Under the pieces are notes generated by a model. That model ran no database searches, was not told the origin of the DNA, and was given only the letters and a program-made list of their open reading frames with translations. From Desulfohalobium retbaense DSM 5692 (GTDB lineage: Bacteria > Desulfobacterota > Desulfovibrionia > Desulfovibrionales > Desulfohalobiaceae): DNA of 64,000 nucleotides. The position numbers were made by a program, and so were the translations under genes. Below are positions 9,212-17,167 of the stretch, piece by piece (the stretch's first letter is position 1; every line of letters begins with the position of its first letter). The stretch spans positions 744,001-808,000 of the forward strand of contig NC_013223.1 of the NCBI RefSeq assembly GCF_000024325.1, in the 5' to 3' direction.

Positions 9212-9288
9212 TGGGAGCGGTATGAGCCGAGAGGCTCACGTACCGTTCTGCGAGAGGCTGACGGTGAGATTCCGTTGGTCTACTCACC

Positions 9289-9905
9289 TCACGTATTTAC
9301 CAAGTGCAACCAAGGGCAGCTTTTTCTATCTCTACATGGTCATGGACCTTTACAGCAGAAAAGTCGTAGCCTGGCAGGTGCATGACAGAGAGGATGCGAC
9401 ACTTGCTAGCGAAGTGATTCGCGAAGCTTGCTACCAGGAAGGCGTGGCCCGGGAACAGCTTGTTCTGCACTCGGACAACGGCTCGCCCATGAAAGGGGCC
9501 ACGATGTTGGCCACCTTGCAGCAACTGGGCGTCATGCCCTCGTTTTCCAGGCCCCACGTTAGCAATGACAACCCCTATTCGGAATCTTTGTTCAAGACCC
9601 TGAAATATCGTCCCTGGTATCCCCACAGGCCGTTTCAATGCGTGAGCGAGGCCAGAGAATGGGTAGAAGGCTTTGTGCAGTGGTATAACTTTGAACACCG
9701 GCACAGTAAGCTGGAATATGTGACTCCAAACGAGCGGCATACAGGGCAGGACAAAGCCATTCTGGCCAATCGTCGGGCCGTATATCAAAGAGCAAGGCAA
9801 AAACAGCCTGAGAGGTGGTCTGGACAGACCAGGCAATGGGCTACGACGGTAGCGGTCACCCTAAATAAACACAGAACCTCTAAAGCGGAAAAGTCTGCAG
9901 CCTAG
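9289..9905 (+). pseudogene. IS3-family transposase orfB, 3' part (catalytic domain)
   Basis: This is the second half of the orfB that begins at 5412. It carries the rve integrase core: MVMDLYSRKVVAW, the LHSDNGSPM block with the second aspartate, SFSRPHVSNDNPYSESLFKTLKY with the glutamate, and the FVQWYNFEHRHSKLEYVTP closing motif. The first catalytic aspartate is encoded in the upstream part (WTWD). The reading frame is open without damage to its stop at 9905. An apparent start at 9171 is inside the intron and not meaningful. Confidence 0.87.
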
Positions 9906-10119
9906 AAGCGACAACTTCCTTGAAATTTACCGCATACGGCTCAAACGCTCAGGAGCTTGGTGGAAAGTCGACCTGGCTAACAATATCCTGGCTTTGCGCT
10001 GTTCGAGGTACAACAAATCCATCGATCGCTTCTTTGCCGCCTATGAAAAAAGCCAGCGGCAGGACTTAGGGTCGGCTCAGCCCCACTTATCGCTTTGTCA
10101 AGGTGGCCGTCGCAAGTAG
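9904..10119 (+). pseudogene. C-terminal remnant of an ISKra4-like transposase
   Basis: A short open frame without a start encodes about 70 residues including IYRIRLKRSGAWWKVDLANNILALR and YNKSIDRFFAAYEK. The KRSG-WW...N-LALR pattern is the usual end of ISKra4-type transposases. The rest of the gene is missing, cut by the end of the IS3 element. Identification rests on this one motif. Confidence 0.5.
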
Positions 10120-10331
10120 CGAATGCACCCATGCTCATGGGCTAGCCGGCGAAAGATCCGCCTCGCGGTATGCCGCTGTTTTGGAGGCCTTTGCTTGTCC
10201 TGCTCAAGCCAAGAATCGATGACCCCCGCAAAGCCCTCTAATGCCGGCATCGGTTGCTGCTTCCTGGTGGCATAGCCGCTGTGCTCGTTGCGTAGGACCT
10301 TGCGTATCGTGTTTCGTGAGTGCCCGGTTTT
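10100..10331 (-). pseudogene. N-terminal remnant of an IS21-family istA gene
   Basis: On the minus strand the text KTGHSRNTIRKVLRNEHSGY, QQPMPALEGF and VIDSWLEQDK appears, followed after a frameshift by HEHGCIRYLRRPP. This is the helix-turn-helix start of IstA from a different IS21 subgroup than the intact copy at 19879. It is cut at KTGHS by the 30-bp sequence at 10331-10360 that also occurs inverted at 1161-1190. Confidence 0.6.
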
Positions 10332-10438
10332 CCGGGCTGACCTGCTAAAGTCGAGTCAAATTGTTCCACCTTCAGCATACCTCCTTTCCTCCATCTTGGA
10401 TTGAGTTGGCTTTCCCAAGATGAAGGGGGTGCTGGAGG

Positions 10439-10494
10439 TGGTCAAATTTCGGTGATCACACCCCGGGCTACCTGGTCAGTTTTGGATTATCACA
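10439..10494 (-). repeat. Terminal repeats of the IS21-like remnant
   Basis: Two related 22-bp direct repeats, TGGTCAAATTTCGGTGATCA at 10439 and TGGTCAGTTTTGGATTATCA at 10473, lie upstream of the istA remnant. Multiple repeated termini of this kind are typical for IS21-family ends. The surrounding 10332-10668 holds no gene apart from the start of the AT-rich TPR gene. Confidence 0.5.
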
Positions 10495-10570
10495 ATCATT
10501 GTGTAGTGTCTGCGGGAAATTCCACAGCTTGTGCCGAAGAACTTATATTCGGGGCTTCAATCAAGTTTGT

Positions 10571-10644
10571 TTTTTGGATTAAACCTCGATAATATGCAGA
10601 AAATTTAGAGCGTTATGGCAATAAGGCTATCTCCGAAAGTTGAG
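10571..10644 (-). repeat. Right arm of 74-bp inverted repeat framing the mobile region
   Basis: Reverse complement of 1003-1076 with about six mismatches. It ends 24 bases before the start codon of the TPR gene at 10669, so it marks the boundary between mobile DNA and the AT-rich glycosylation genes. Confidence 0.85.
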
Positions 10645-10668
10645 GTAGATACAAGGAGAAAATCAATA

Positions 10669-11175
10669 ATGGAAAAGAGTTTAAGAAATTTATTTATTGA
10701 TTTTATTGATAAAAATGAAAATTCAGATGTTGATTCGTTTTTTAAAAAAATGCTTACTTTGGCCGAAGAAAGTCAAGATCCTGCTCAAGTCCACAATATT
10801 ATTGGTAAGGAGTTTTTCTCGCGAGGCTATATTGAGCAAGCACTTATTCATTTCGAACAATCTGTAAAGTATGATTCAAAAGAAAAAGAATATTTAGAAA
10901 ATTTAGGGTTATCATATTACAGCTTGCAAATGATAGAAAAGGCTTATAGTTATTTTTATCGCGTTTATAAATTAGATGTAAATGATTTAAATGCTGTTCA
11001 AAATTTAGCTTTGTTGTCCAATGAAATGGGTTTTCATCATCAATCAGCATTTTATTTAGAAAAGCTGCTTATAGAAACATCAGAAGCCGGTAGCGAATTG
11101 TTGAATTTATATATAAATACATTATATATATTAGATCCGAGTTTTGTTTCTGAGGATTTGCTTCTTTGTGTTTAA
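10669..11175 (+). CDS. Small TPR protein upstream of maf
   Basis: The 168-residue protein is made of helical repeats of the tetratricopeptide type: ...AEESQDPAQVHNIIGKEFFSRG, YIEQALIHFEQSVKYDSKEKEY, LENLGLSYYSLQMIEKAYSYF and YKLDVNDLNAVQNLALL. TPR proteins usually bind partner proteins; here a role in flagellin glycosylation is inferred from the maf gene 35 bases downstream. I use ATG 10669, which has a good ribosome-binding site (AAGGAG), rather than the upstream ATG 10615, which falls in the inverted repeat. The gene is far more AT-rich than the rest of the window, as is maf, suggesting the pair came together by transfer. Confidence 0.7.
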   Translation: MEKSLRNLFIDFIDKNENSDVDSFFKKMLTLAEESQDPAQVHNIIGKEFFSRGYIEQALIHFEQSVKYDSKEKEYLENLGLSYYSLQMIEKAYSYFYRVYKLDVNDLNAVQNLALLSNEMGFHHQSAFYLEKLLIETSEAGSELLNLYINTLYILDPSFVSEDLLLCV

Positions 11176-11210
11176 AATGAAAATTTATAGCCTTATTAGG
11201 TGATTATATA

Positions 11211-13148
11211 ATGATCGATGTTAAGCAAAATGTTTTTTTTAATGCAAGGTATAAGCGTAATATTTCAGTATTAAAGACAAAATTTTTTGATTTGTATTCT
11301 AAAATATTAAATTGCGATAGCGATAAATTGAGTATATATTCATCAAATAATTATGTCCAAGTATTTAAAAAAAACAAACTAATATTTGAAGGAAGTATTG
11401 AAAAAAAACTTTCAAATCTTTTTCAAGATAATTTAAAATTGACAGCCTTGAAGCCCGCTCAGCAAAGTTTGAAAGGAGAGTTTTTAAAAAGGAATCCCTT
11501 GTTTGCAAAATATTATAATCAATTGCATTGTCTTGCTGACGAATATGCAAACACTGAAAATGTTTTTCAAGTGGCAAAAAAAGATATTGGATTAATATAT
11601 GTGTACGGTGTTATTGGCGGTCAGCAAATTATAGACCTATTAGAAAATTTCAATATACGCCACTTAGTGTTTATAGAAAGAAGTATAGATATTATTGAAG
11701 CGTCACTTTATTTTATTGATTGGGTTGGAGTGTTGGACTTAATTGAGCAAAAGAATACTCATTTAAATGTTGTAATTGATAATGATACGCAAAGGCTTTT
11801 TAGAGAAACATTAGATACTGCATTAAAATCTAATCCTGTTTTTATTTACTCATCTATGCATTTATTTCAATATAAGTGTAATGATTTTGAGTCATGTTAT
11901 AACAAACTATCTTTAGAAAGTGGAAAACTTTTCGAAATGCGAGTTGTTGATACGGAGCTACGAATATGTAAAAATACGGCTTTTAATATGTCAAAACCTC
12001 GTCAAGTCTTGCAAAAAAGATATTTTTGTAAAAAAAGCACAAAAGATAGTAGTATTTTTGCGGCGGCAATCGTAGGTTCTGGTCCTTCTTTAGATGAAAG
12101 TATAAAATATTTGAAAGATCATAAAAATAATTTTACAATTTTTTCTTGCGGATCTTCTCTTCTTTCACTCTATGAAAATAATGTTTTGCCTGACTATCAT
12201 GTCGATATTGAGCGTCAGCACAATATTCAGCCCTATATTAATTATATTGATAAAGAATATTTAAACAATGTTCATGTATTGTATCCAATCTATTTCAAAG
12301 AAAGATATGAGTATGCCGATTTGTTTAAATCGAAAACATACTTTCATGTACAAAATAACTATGATTTGTTTTTTGCTAATGTGGCCGAGGGCGATTTGCT
12401 TTTAAGCGGAGGATTGACAGTAACGAGTTATGCTTTAGAACTCGCCTTGCAAGCAACTTTTAATGTTGTTTACCTGTTTGGGTGTGACTTGGGGTATTTT
12501 AATACTCAAAATCATCATGCTAAGGGGCATGTTCATTACAAATATACATATAAATATGATGCGATTAATATGCAGGTAGTACCCGGTAATTTTAAAAACC
12601 ATGTTTGCTCTGACGGAGTTCTTTACCATGAAATAGAAACTTATGAAACTATTTTAAAAAATTACAATAAATCATGTGTTTTGAATACAAGTAATGGCGC
12701 AAAGGTGTGTAATACTTTCCCTATTCCATCTAAATATATATATACAAATTATTATATTAAAAATAACTTATATAGTATTAAACGCACAAATGAAATTAAT
12801 GATCAAGTTTTTTTTGATTTATGTTATTTATATTATGCGCTGATAAAAGATTTTAAAAGTATGCTGTTTCAGAAAATTTATAGTTTCAGTACATTCATCG
12901 ATTTATATATGGATTTGCATTCTTATTTGCAAAATAATTTGCAGGATAATTCACCTGCTTTGTTTAATATTATCAATTATACGCTATTGCAGTATATGCA
13001 TATTGTTTTTTCTAATGCGTATAGCATTGTTGACGAAGATTTAACGATAGAATTTGTGGAAAAGGCTAACCGTATACTGTATGACTTTTTGTGTGATCTT
13101 GAGCCCGAGCTCGCTGAGTTAGCAGAGGCAGTTAATGAAGCGCGCTAG
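11211..13148 (+). CDS. maf: Motility accessory factor (Maf) flagellin glycosyltransferase, DUF115/MptE-like
   Basis: The 645-residue protein belongs to the Maf family that transfers nonulosonic acids such as pseudaminic acid to flagellin in the cytoplasm. The central domain starts near residue 283 with AAIVGSGPSLDESIKYLKDH, followed by IFSCGSSLLSLYENNVLPDYHVDIE and LLLSGGLTVTSYALELALQ...VYLFGCDLGY near residue 425, which are the family signature. The N-terminal 270 residues are a variable domain and the C terminus is helical. The gene sits before two flagellin genes, and the matching donor-sugar gene pseF lies across the mobile region, so the two probably formed one locus. Its very low GC content contrasts with the flagellin and chemotaxis genes. 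Confidence 0.85.
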   Translation: MIDVKQNVFFNARYKRNISVLKTKFFDLYSKILNCDSDKLSIYSSNNYVQVFKKNKLIFEGSIEKKLSNLFQDNLKLTALKPAQQSLKGEFLKRNPLFAKYYNQLHCLADEYANTENVFQVAKKDIGLIYVYGVIGGQQIIDLLENFNIRHLVFIERSIDIIEASLYFIDWVGVLDLIEQKNTHLNVVIDNDTQRLFRETLDTALKSNPVFIYSSMHLFQYKCNDFESCYNKLSLESGKLFEMRVVDTELRICKNTAFNMSKPRQVLQKRYFCKKSTKDSSIFAAAIVGSGPSLDESIKYLKDHKNNFTIFSCGSSLLSLYENNVLPDYHVDIERQHNIQPYINYIDKEYLNNVHVLYPIYFKERYEYADLFKSKTYFHVQNNYDLFFANVAEGDLLLSGGLTVTSYALELALQATFNVVYLFGCDLGYFNTQNHHAKGHVHYKYTYKYDAINMQVVPGNFKNHVCSDGVLYHEIETYETILKNYNKSCVLNTSNGAKVCNTFPIPSKYIYTNYYIKNNLYSIKRTNEINDQVFFDLCYLYYALIKDFKSMLFQKIYSFSTFIDLYMDLHSYLQNNLQDNSPALFNIINYTLLQYMHIVFSNAYSIVDEDLTIEFVEKANRILYDFLCDLEPELAELAEAVNEAR

Positions 13149-13309
13149 CTGTCCTAGATTCAATTGAATAACTTGGGTTCAAAAATTGCTAGATGGGATA
13201 AAAATCGGAAAAATATGATTTTCATTAATTACTTGAAATTTAAAACTTTTTTGTGTTTTTGAAGTTTGCTGTTTATGGCTCTCGATATTTGGAATGAGAA
13301 AATTTGGGC

Positions 13310-13336
13310 TAAAGGAATGTGGTCGAAATCCGATAA
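13310..13336 (+). promoter_or_regulatory. Sigma-28 (FliA)-type flagellin promoter
   Basis: TAAA at 13310-13313 and CCGATAA at 13330-13336 are separated by 16 bases, the exact layout of the consensus TAAA-N15-GCCGATAA with one mismatch (T for the G). It lies 119 bases before the first flagellin ATG. The rest of 13149-13454 shows no gene. Confidence 0.85.
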
Positions 13337-13420
13337 AAAGAGCAATAGCAGTAAAAACCTAAAGGCTACAACAAAGGAGGTTTGGTCAAAGTATTTTTTA
13401 TTTCAGTATGTTGGATGAAG

Positions 13421-13449
13421 GCAAGGAAGCTAAAAACATTTCAAGGAGG
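13421..13449 (+). promoter_or_regulatory. Flagellin 1 leader with two GGA sites (possible CsrA/FliW control)
   Basis: The leader holds GCAAGGAAGCTA at 13421 and the ribosome-binding site CAAGGAGG just before ATG 13455. The same pair recurs before flagellin 2. Two GGA motifs, one overlapping the ribosome-binding site, are the layout of CsrA-repressed flagellin mRNAs; csrA and fliW are not in this window. Confidence 0.45.
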
Positions 13450-13454
13450 AACGC

Positions 13455-14300
13455 ATGGCACTTTCGATTAACACCAATATGGCGTCGCTTCAGTCGCAGA
13501 TGTCTTTGGCGAACAGCACTCAGGCGTTGGAGCAAAACCAGCAAAGGTTGGCCACTGGTCTGCGTATTAATTCTGCAGCTGATGATGCAGCCGGACTGAC
13601 AATTACGGATGGAATGACTTCCCAGATTCGGGGAATGAATCAAGCTGTCCGAAATGCTAATGATGGTATCTCAATGGCCCAAACCGCTGAAGGTGGGGCT
13701 AAAGAGATTACCAATATGCTTCAGCGCATGCGTGAGTTGGCAGTTCAGGCAGCAAACGATACCAATACTAATGCTGATAAAAAGGCACTGCAACAAGAAT
13801 TCGACGAATTGGCCTCTGAAATAAGCCGCGTGGGTGAAGCAACACAGTTCAATACGAAAAATCTCCTTACTGGTACGGAAGGTTCATCAGTAGCTATACA
13901 GGTTGGGCCTAACAATACTGGTAATGATACTATTAATATCGATCTAAGTGAAAACTTGCGCGCTTCTGCTGCAGGCCTCGCTGTTGATAGTTTAACTATA
14001 GGAAGTGGTTCAACCTTATCTGATATTCAAGCAGCCATTTCAGGTATTGATACAGCTATCGGGACAGTCGATGAGTTTCGCTCCGAGCTTGGTGCTACTC
14101 AAAACCGACTTCAGTCGAGTATTTCGAATCTCGAAAATGCTGCACAAAATCTTACTGAATCCCGCTCTCGGATTATGGATGCGGATATCGCTAAAGAATC
14201 CGCGGAAATGACCCAGAATAATGTCCGCCAGCAGGCCTCAGCCGCTGTGTTGGCGCAAGCGAATCAGCAGCCACAACTTGCTTTACAGTTGTTAGGTTAA
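13455..14300 (+). CDS. fliC: Flagellin (copy 1)
   Basis: The 281-residue protein is a short flagellin made almost only of the conserved D0/D1 rods. The N terminus MALSINTNMASLQSQMSLAN and INSAADDAAGLTITDGMTSQ carry the usual assembly sequence; the C terminus ends with SRIMDADIAKESAEMT and QANQQPQLALQLLG, including the terminal arginine-rich/glutamine region used by FliS and export. Only about residues 110-215 differ from copy 2. It is exported by the flagellar type III system and forms the filament, and is the expected target of the Maf transferase. The sigma-28 promoter and strong ribosome-binding site (AAGGAGG) indicate high late expression. Confidence 0.95.
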   Translation: MALSINTNMASLQSQMSLANSTQALEQNQQRLATGLRINSAADDAAGLTITDGMTSQIRGMNQAVRNANDGISMAQTAEGGAKEITNMLQRMRELAVQAANDTNTNADKKALQQEFDELASEISRVGEATQFNTKNLLTGTEGSSVAIQVGPNNTGNDTINIDLSENLRASAAGLAVDSLTIGSGSTLSDIQAAISGIDTAIGTVDEFRSELGATQNRLQSSISNLENAAQNLTESRSRIMDADIAKESAEMTQNNVRQQASAAVLAQANQQPQLALQLLG

Positions 14301-14311
14301 GTTTTTCTAAA

Positions 14312-14343
14312 CTAGCAAGGAAGCTAGAAACAAATCAAGGAGG
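14312..14343 (+). promoter_or_regulatory. Flagellin 2 leader hairpin with GGA in the loop
   Basis: CTAGC-AAGGAA-GCTAG (14312-14327) forms a five-base-pair hairpin exposing GGA in a six-base loop, the preferred CsrA target shape; a second GGA is in the ribosome-binding site AAGGAGG a few bases later. The spacing and flanks (AAACA, CAAGGAGG) match the leader of flagellin 1. Confidence 0.5.
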
Positions 14344-14348
14344 ATCAC

Positions 14349-15194
14349 ATGGCACTTTCGATCAACACCAATATGGCGTCGCTTCAGTCGCAGATGTCTT
14401 TGGCAAATAGCACTCAGGCGTTGGAGCAAAACCAACAAAGGTTGGCCACTGGTCTGCGTATTAATTCTGCAGCTGATGATGCCGCCGGACTGACAATCAC
14501 GGATGGAATGACCTCCCAGATTCGGGGCATGAATCAAGCTGTTCGAAATGCCAATGATGGTATCTCAATGGCCCAAACTGCTGAAGGTGGAGCTAAAGAG
14601 ATTACCAATATGCTTCAGCGCATGCGTGAGTTGGCAGTTCAGGCAGCAAACGATACCAATACTGATGCTGATAAAAAGGCATTGCAACAAGAATTCAATG
14701 AATTGACTGCTGAGATTACTCGTGTTGGTAATTCAACCCAGTTTAATAAGGAAAATCTTCTTACAGGTTCTGCTGGGGCAAGTGTTAATATTCAAGTAGG
14801 TCCAAATAACACAAGTGATGATACGATTAATATTGATCTTAGCCAAGATCTGCGTGCCGCAACAGGTGCTCTTGGTGTTAACGGCTTAAATATCGGGAGT
14901 GGTTCGTCTTTAACTCAGATACAAACTGCAATTTCAGATATTGATGACGCTATCGGGACAGTCGATGAGTTTCGCTCCGAGCTTGGTGCTACTCAAAATC
15001 GACTTCAGTCGAGTATTTCGAATCTCGAAAATGCTGCACAAAATCTTACTGAATCCCGCTCTCGGATTATGGATGCGGATATCGCTAAAGAATCCGCGGA
15101 AATGACCCAGAATAATGTCCGCCAGCAGGCCTCAGCCGCTGTGTTGGCGCAAGCGAATCAGCAGCCGCAGCTTGCGTTGCAGTTGCTCGGGTAA
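14349..15194 (+). CDS. fliC: Flagellin (copy 2)
   Basis: A second 281-residue flagellin whose first ~105 and last ~65 residues are identical or nearly identical to copy 1, with long stretches of identical DNA, pointing to recent duplication or gene conversion. The middle (about residues 105-215, for example NELTAEITRVGNSTQFNKEN and GALGVNGLNIGSGS) has diverged by substitution without length change. It starts 48 bases after copy 1, shares its promoter and has its own strong ribosome-binding site. Filaments may therefore be mixed. No separate variable outer domain is present. Confidence 0.95.
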   Translation: MALSINTNMASLQSQMSLANSTQALEQNQQRLATGLRINSAADDAAGLTITDGMTSQIRGMNQAVRNANDGISMAQTAEGGAKEITNMLQRMRELAVQAANDTNTDADKKALQQEFNELTAEITRVGNSTQFNKENLLTGSAGASVNIQVGPNNTSDDTINIDLSQDLRAATGALGVNGLNIGSGSSLTQIQTAISDIDDAIGTVDEFRSELGATQNRLQSSISNLENAAQNLTESRSRIMDADIAKESAEMTQNNVRQQASAAVLAQANQQPQLALQLLG

Positions 15195-15216
15195 TTTGGG
15201 ATTTAAGCTGTTATAA

Positions 15217-15261
15217 AAAGGGCAGGGTGGAGGGATGTGCCCTTCCCCTGCCCTTTTTTTA
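15217..15261 (+). terminator. Rho-independent terminator after the flagellin genes
   Basis: AAAGGGCAGGG pairs with CCCTGCCCTTT around a short loop and is followed by a run of T. It lies only 14 bases before flaG and no separate promoter is evident, so flaG-fliD-fliS may be fed by partial read-through. Confidence 0.8.
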
Positions 15262-15274
15262 GGGGAGAAAGATT

Positions 15275-15700
15275 ATGGCGATACAGAATATTTCCAATAC
15301 CCGAGGATTAGGTGGTGAGCAGCTCGAGCAGGCTCAGCCCAGCATGCCCGCTCAGCGGCATAAAGCCGGAGACCCTGCTGCACCTTTCGATCAACCCGGG
15401 GTGCAGGGAAAAGACGGGCGCTCCAGTGTATCTCGAGATACGGGTGCCCAGCCTGCTGAGCCAGGCAAAGAGTATACCTCAGATGAGCTTGAGGATGTGC
15501 GGCAGGCCATTAACGAGACCTTAAAAGACATCCGCGTGCAGTTGGAATTCAGCCAAGCGGAAGAGACCGAAGACCTTATCGTCAAGGTTGTGAACCCTGA
15601 AACAGAAGAAATCATCCGTCAGATCCCCCCGGAAGCTATGGTTCGTATGGCGAAACGTATGGAAGAAATGACCGGTTTGCTTATCAGTGAATGGGGATAA
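15275..15700 (+). CDS. flaG: FlaG family flagellar protein
   Basis: The 141-residue protein has a disordered, proline/glutamine-rich first half and the conserved FlaG domain in the second: VRQAINETLKDIRVQLEFSQAEETEDLIVKVVNPETEEIIRQIPPEAMVRMAKRMEEMTGLLISEWG. FlaG proteins influence filament length and stability; the exact mechanism is unclear. The gene sits between flagellins and fliD as in many Gram-negative bacteria. ATG 15275 follows GGGGAGAAAG, a fair ribosome-binding site. Confidence 0.9.
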   Translation: MAIQNISNTRGLGGEQLEQAQPSMPAQRHKAGDPAAPFDQPGVQGKDGRSSVSRDTGAQPAEPGKEYTSDELEDVRQAINETLKDIRVQLEFSQAEETEDLIVKVVNPETEEIIRQIPPEAMVRMAKRMEEMTGLLISEWG

Positions 15701-15748
15701 CCGTTTGCGGGGCGTGGGATTGCAATTTCATGAAAAAGGGAGGCGGCT

Positions 15749-17152
15749 ATGGCGTTAGGGAGTGTGAGCGGTGTCTATTTAGGAGGACGGCCGAGTGGTC
15801 TTCCGGATAATCTGGTCGAGCAATTAGTGAGTGCCCGGCAACAGCAAAAAATTACGCCCATTAATCAGGATATTAATGAAGTTGACGACCGAATTTCGTT
15901 ATTCCAGTCACTTGAGTCCAAGGTGGCTTCCTTGGAAGACACGCTCGGTGACCTCCAAGATTCGTCGGATTTTGAGGAGGCCAAGGTAAGCTCCTCTAAT
16001 GACCAAGCCCTTTCAGTTGCTCAGAATGGGGCTCCCCAAAGCGGTTCCTATACCGTAGAAGTGGATACCCTTGCCCAGGCAGACGTGCAACTTGTTGGCT
16101 TGGATGACGGGACCACGACCGGTGTGGACACCGGGATTGCTGATACGACCGACGCGAGTTTGGTTGAGGATGTCACCTTCGAGTTTGACCACAATGGCAG
16201 CACCCACTCGTTTGATACCACAGGAAAATCATTACAGGCCCTGGCAGATGAGATTAACGCCTCTGATGCTGGGGTTCAGGCCTATACTGCCAATATTGGC
16301 ACCCAAGATGACCCGGAATATGCCCTGTCCTTAAAAAGTGATACTCCGGGTGGTGGCGTTGATGATCTCATCAGTAATATAAGCGGTAATCTTTTTGGGA
16401 CGAGTACCACCACCGAAAATTCTATGGCTGGACAAGACGCCGCCTTTTCGGTTGATGGCGTTTCGTATACGCGGTCCAGTAATACGATTGAGGACGTCAT
16501 TCCCGGTGTGAGTATGACCTTAAATGAAAATTTTGCCGGGCAGGTTTCCGTGGGCGTGGAAAAGGACACCGAAGCCATTGAGAAGAAAGTCAGTGCCTTT
16601 GTCTCTGCTTTTAATGATGTCCGGTCGTTTATTTCTTCAAAATCGAGCTACTCTGAGGACGATGACACAGCTGGGGGGCTTTTGGGGAGTTCGTTAGCTG
16701 GGCGTCTGGAAATGTCCATGGCCAATCTCGCTATTGATTCTTTTGCTGCGCTATCCGGAAATACCTATGACCGGTTGCCGGAAATCGGTGTGGAGCTCCA
16801 GCGGGATGGGACACTGGCCCTTGATTCTGCCAAATTTCAAGAGGCTATGGAAACCAATGGGCAGGATGTCGCTTCCTTGTTTACTGAGGACGGTGGTGTC
16901 GCCGATAAGATGCAATCCTTGTTGGGCGGATATACTGATTCAATAGACGGATCTTTAACCTACAAGCTTGAGTCCCTGAATAACCAGATGTCGCGTTTGG
17001 AAGACGATAAACAAGATGCGTATAATTCTATTGAATCGTATCGAGACCGTTTGGTAGACAAGTATACCGCTATGGAAACTCAAATTCGACAATACCAGCA
17101 GATGCAAGAGTCTATAACTAGCCTTACTTTAAGTTTCAACAAAGACGGTTAA
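15749..17152 (+). CDS. fliD: Flagellar filament cap protein FliD (hook-associated protein 2)
   Basis: The 467-residue protein has the FliD N-terminal domain (LPDNLVEQLVSARQQQKITPINQDINEVDDRISLFQSLESKV), a central domain with the SYTVEVDTLAQADVQ strand typical of FliD, and the FliD C-terminal domain from about residue 225 (AGQDAAFSVDGVSYTRSSNTIEDVIPGVSMTL) ending in a coiled coil (QMSRLEDDKQDAYNSIESYRDRLVDKYTAMETQIRQYQQMQESITSLT). It caps the growing filament and guides flagellin folding. It is followed 15 bases later by its usual partner fliS. Length is normal. Confidence 0.93.
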   Translation: MALGSVSGVYLGGRPSGLPDNLVEQLVSARQQQKITPINQDINEVDDRISLFQSLESKVASLEDTLGDLQDSSDFEEAKVSSSNDQALSVAQNGAPQSGSYTVEVDTLAQADVQLVGLDDGTTTGVDTGIADTTDASLVEDVTFEFDHNGSTHSFDTTGKSLQALADEINASDAGVQAYTANIGTQDDPEYALSLKSDTPGGGVDDLISNISGNLFGTSTTTENSMAGQDAAFSVDGVSYTRSSNTIEDVIPGVSMTLNENFAGQVSVGVEKDTEAIEKKVSAFVSAFNDVRSFISSKSSYSEDDDTAGGLLGSSLAGRLEMSMANLAIDSFAALSGNTYDRLPEIGVELQRDGTLALDSAKFQEAMETNGQDVASLFTEDGGVADKMQSLLGGYTDSIDGSLTYKLESLNNQMSRLEDDKQDAYNSIESYRDRLVDKYTAMETQIRQYQQMQESITSLTLSFNKDG

Positions 17153-17167
17153 TATTGGAGATGTATT

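Larger units (their letters stand above)
5841..9288 (+). mobile_element. Group II intron (intron 2) inserted in IS3 orfB and itself split by an IS1182 element
   Basis: The 5' end GTGTGCCG at 5841 fits the group II consensus GTGYG exactly. Domain V is at 9215-9249 (GAGCGGTATGAGCC paired with GGCTCACGTACCGTTC), directly after the reverse transcriptase stop; domain VI follows and the intron ends TCTACTCACC at about 9288. The 3' boundary was chosen because it restores the WDITYL codons of the host transposase; ending one base earlier would shift the frame. An IS1182-family element occupies 5905-7454, so the intron without it is about 1.9 kb. Non-coding intron domains I-III fill 7455-7885. Confidence 0.85.
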
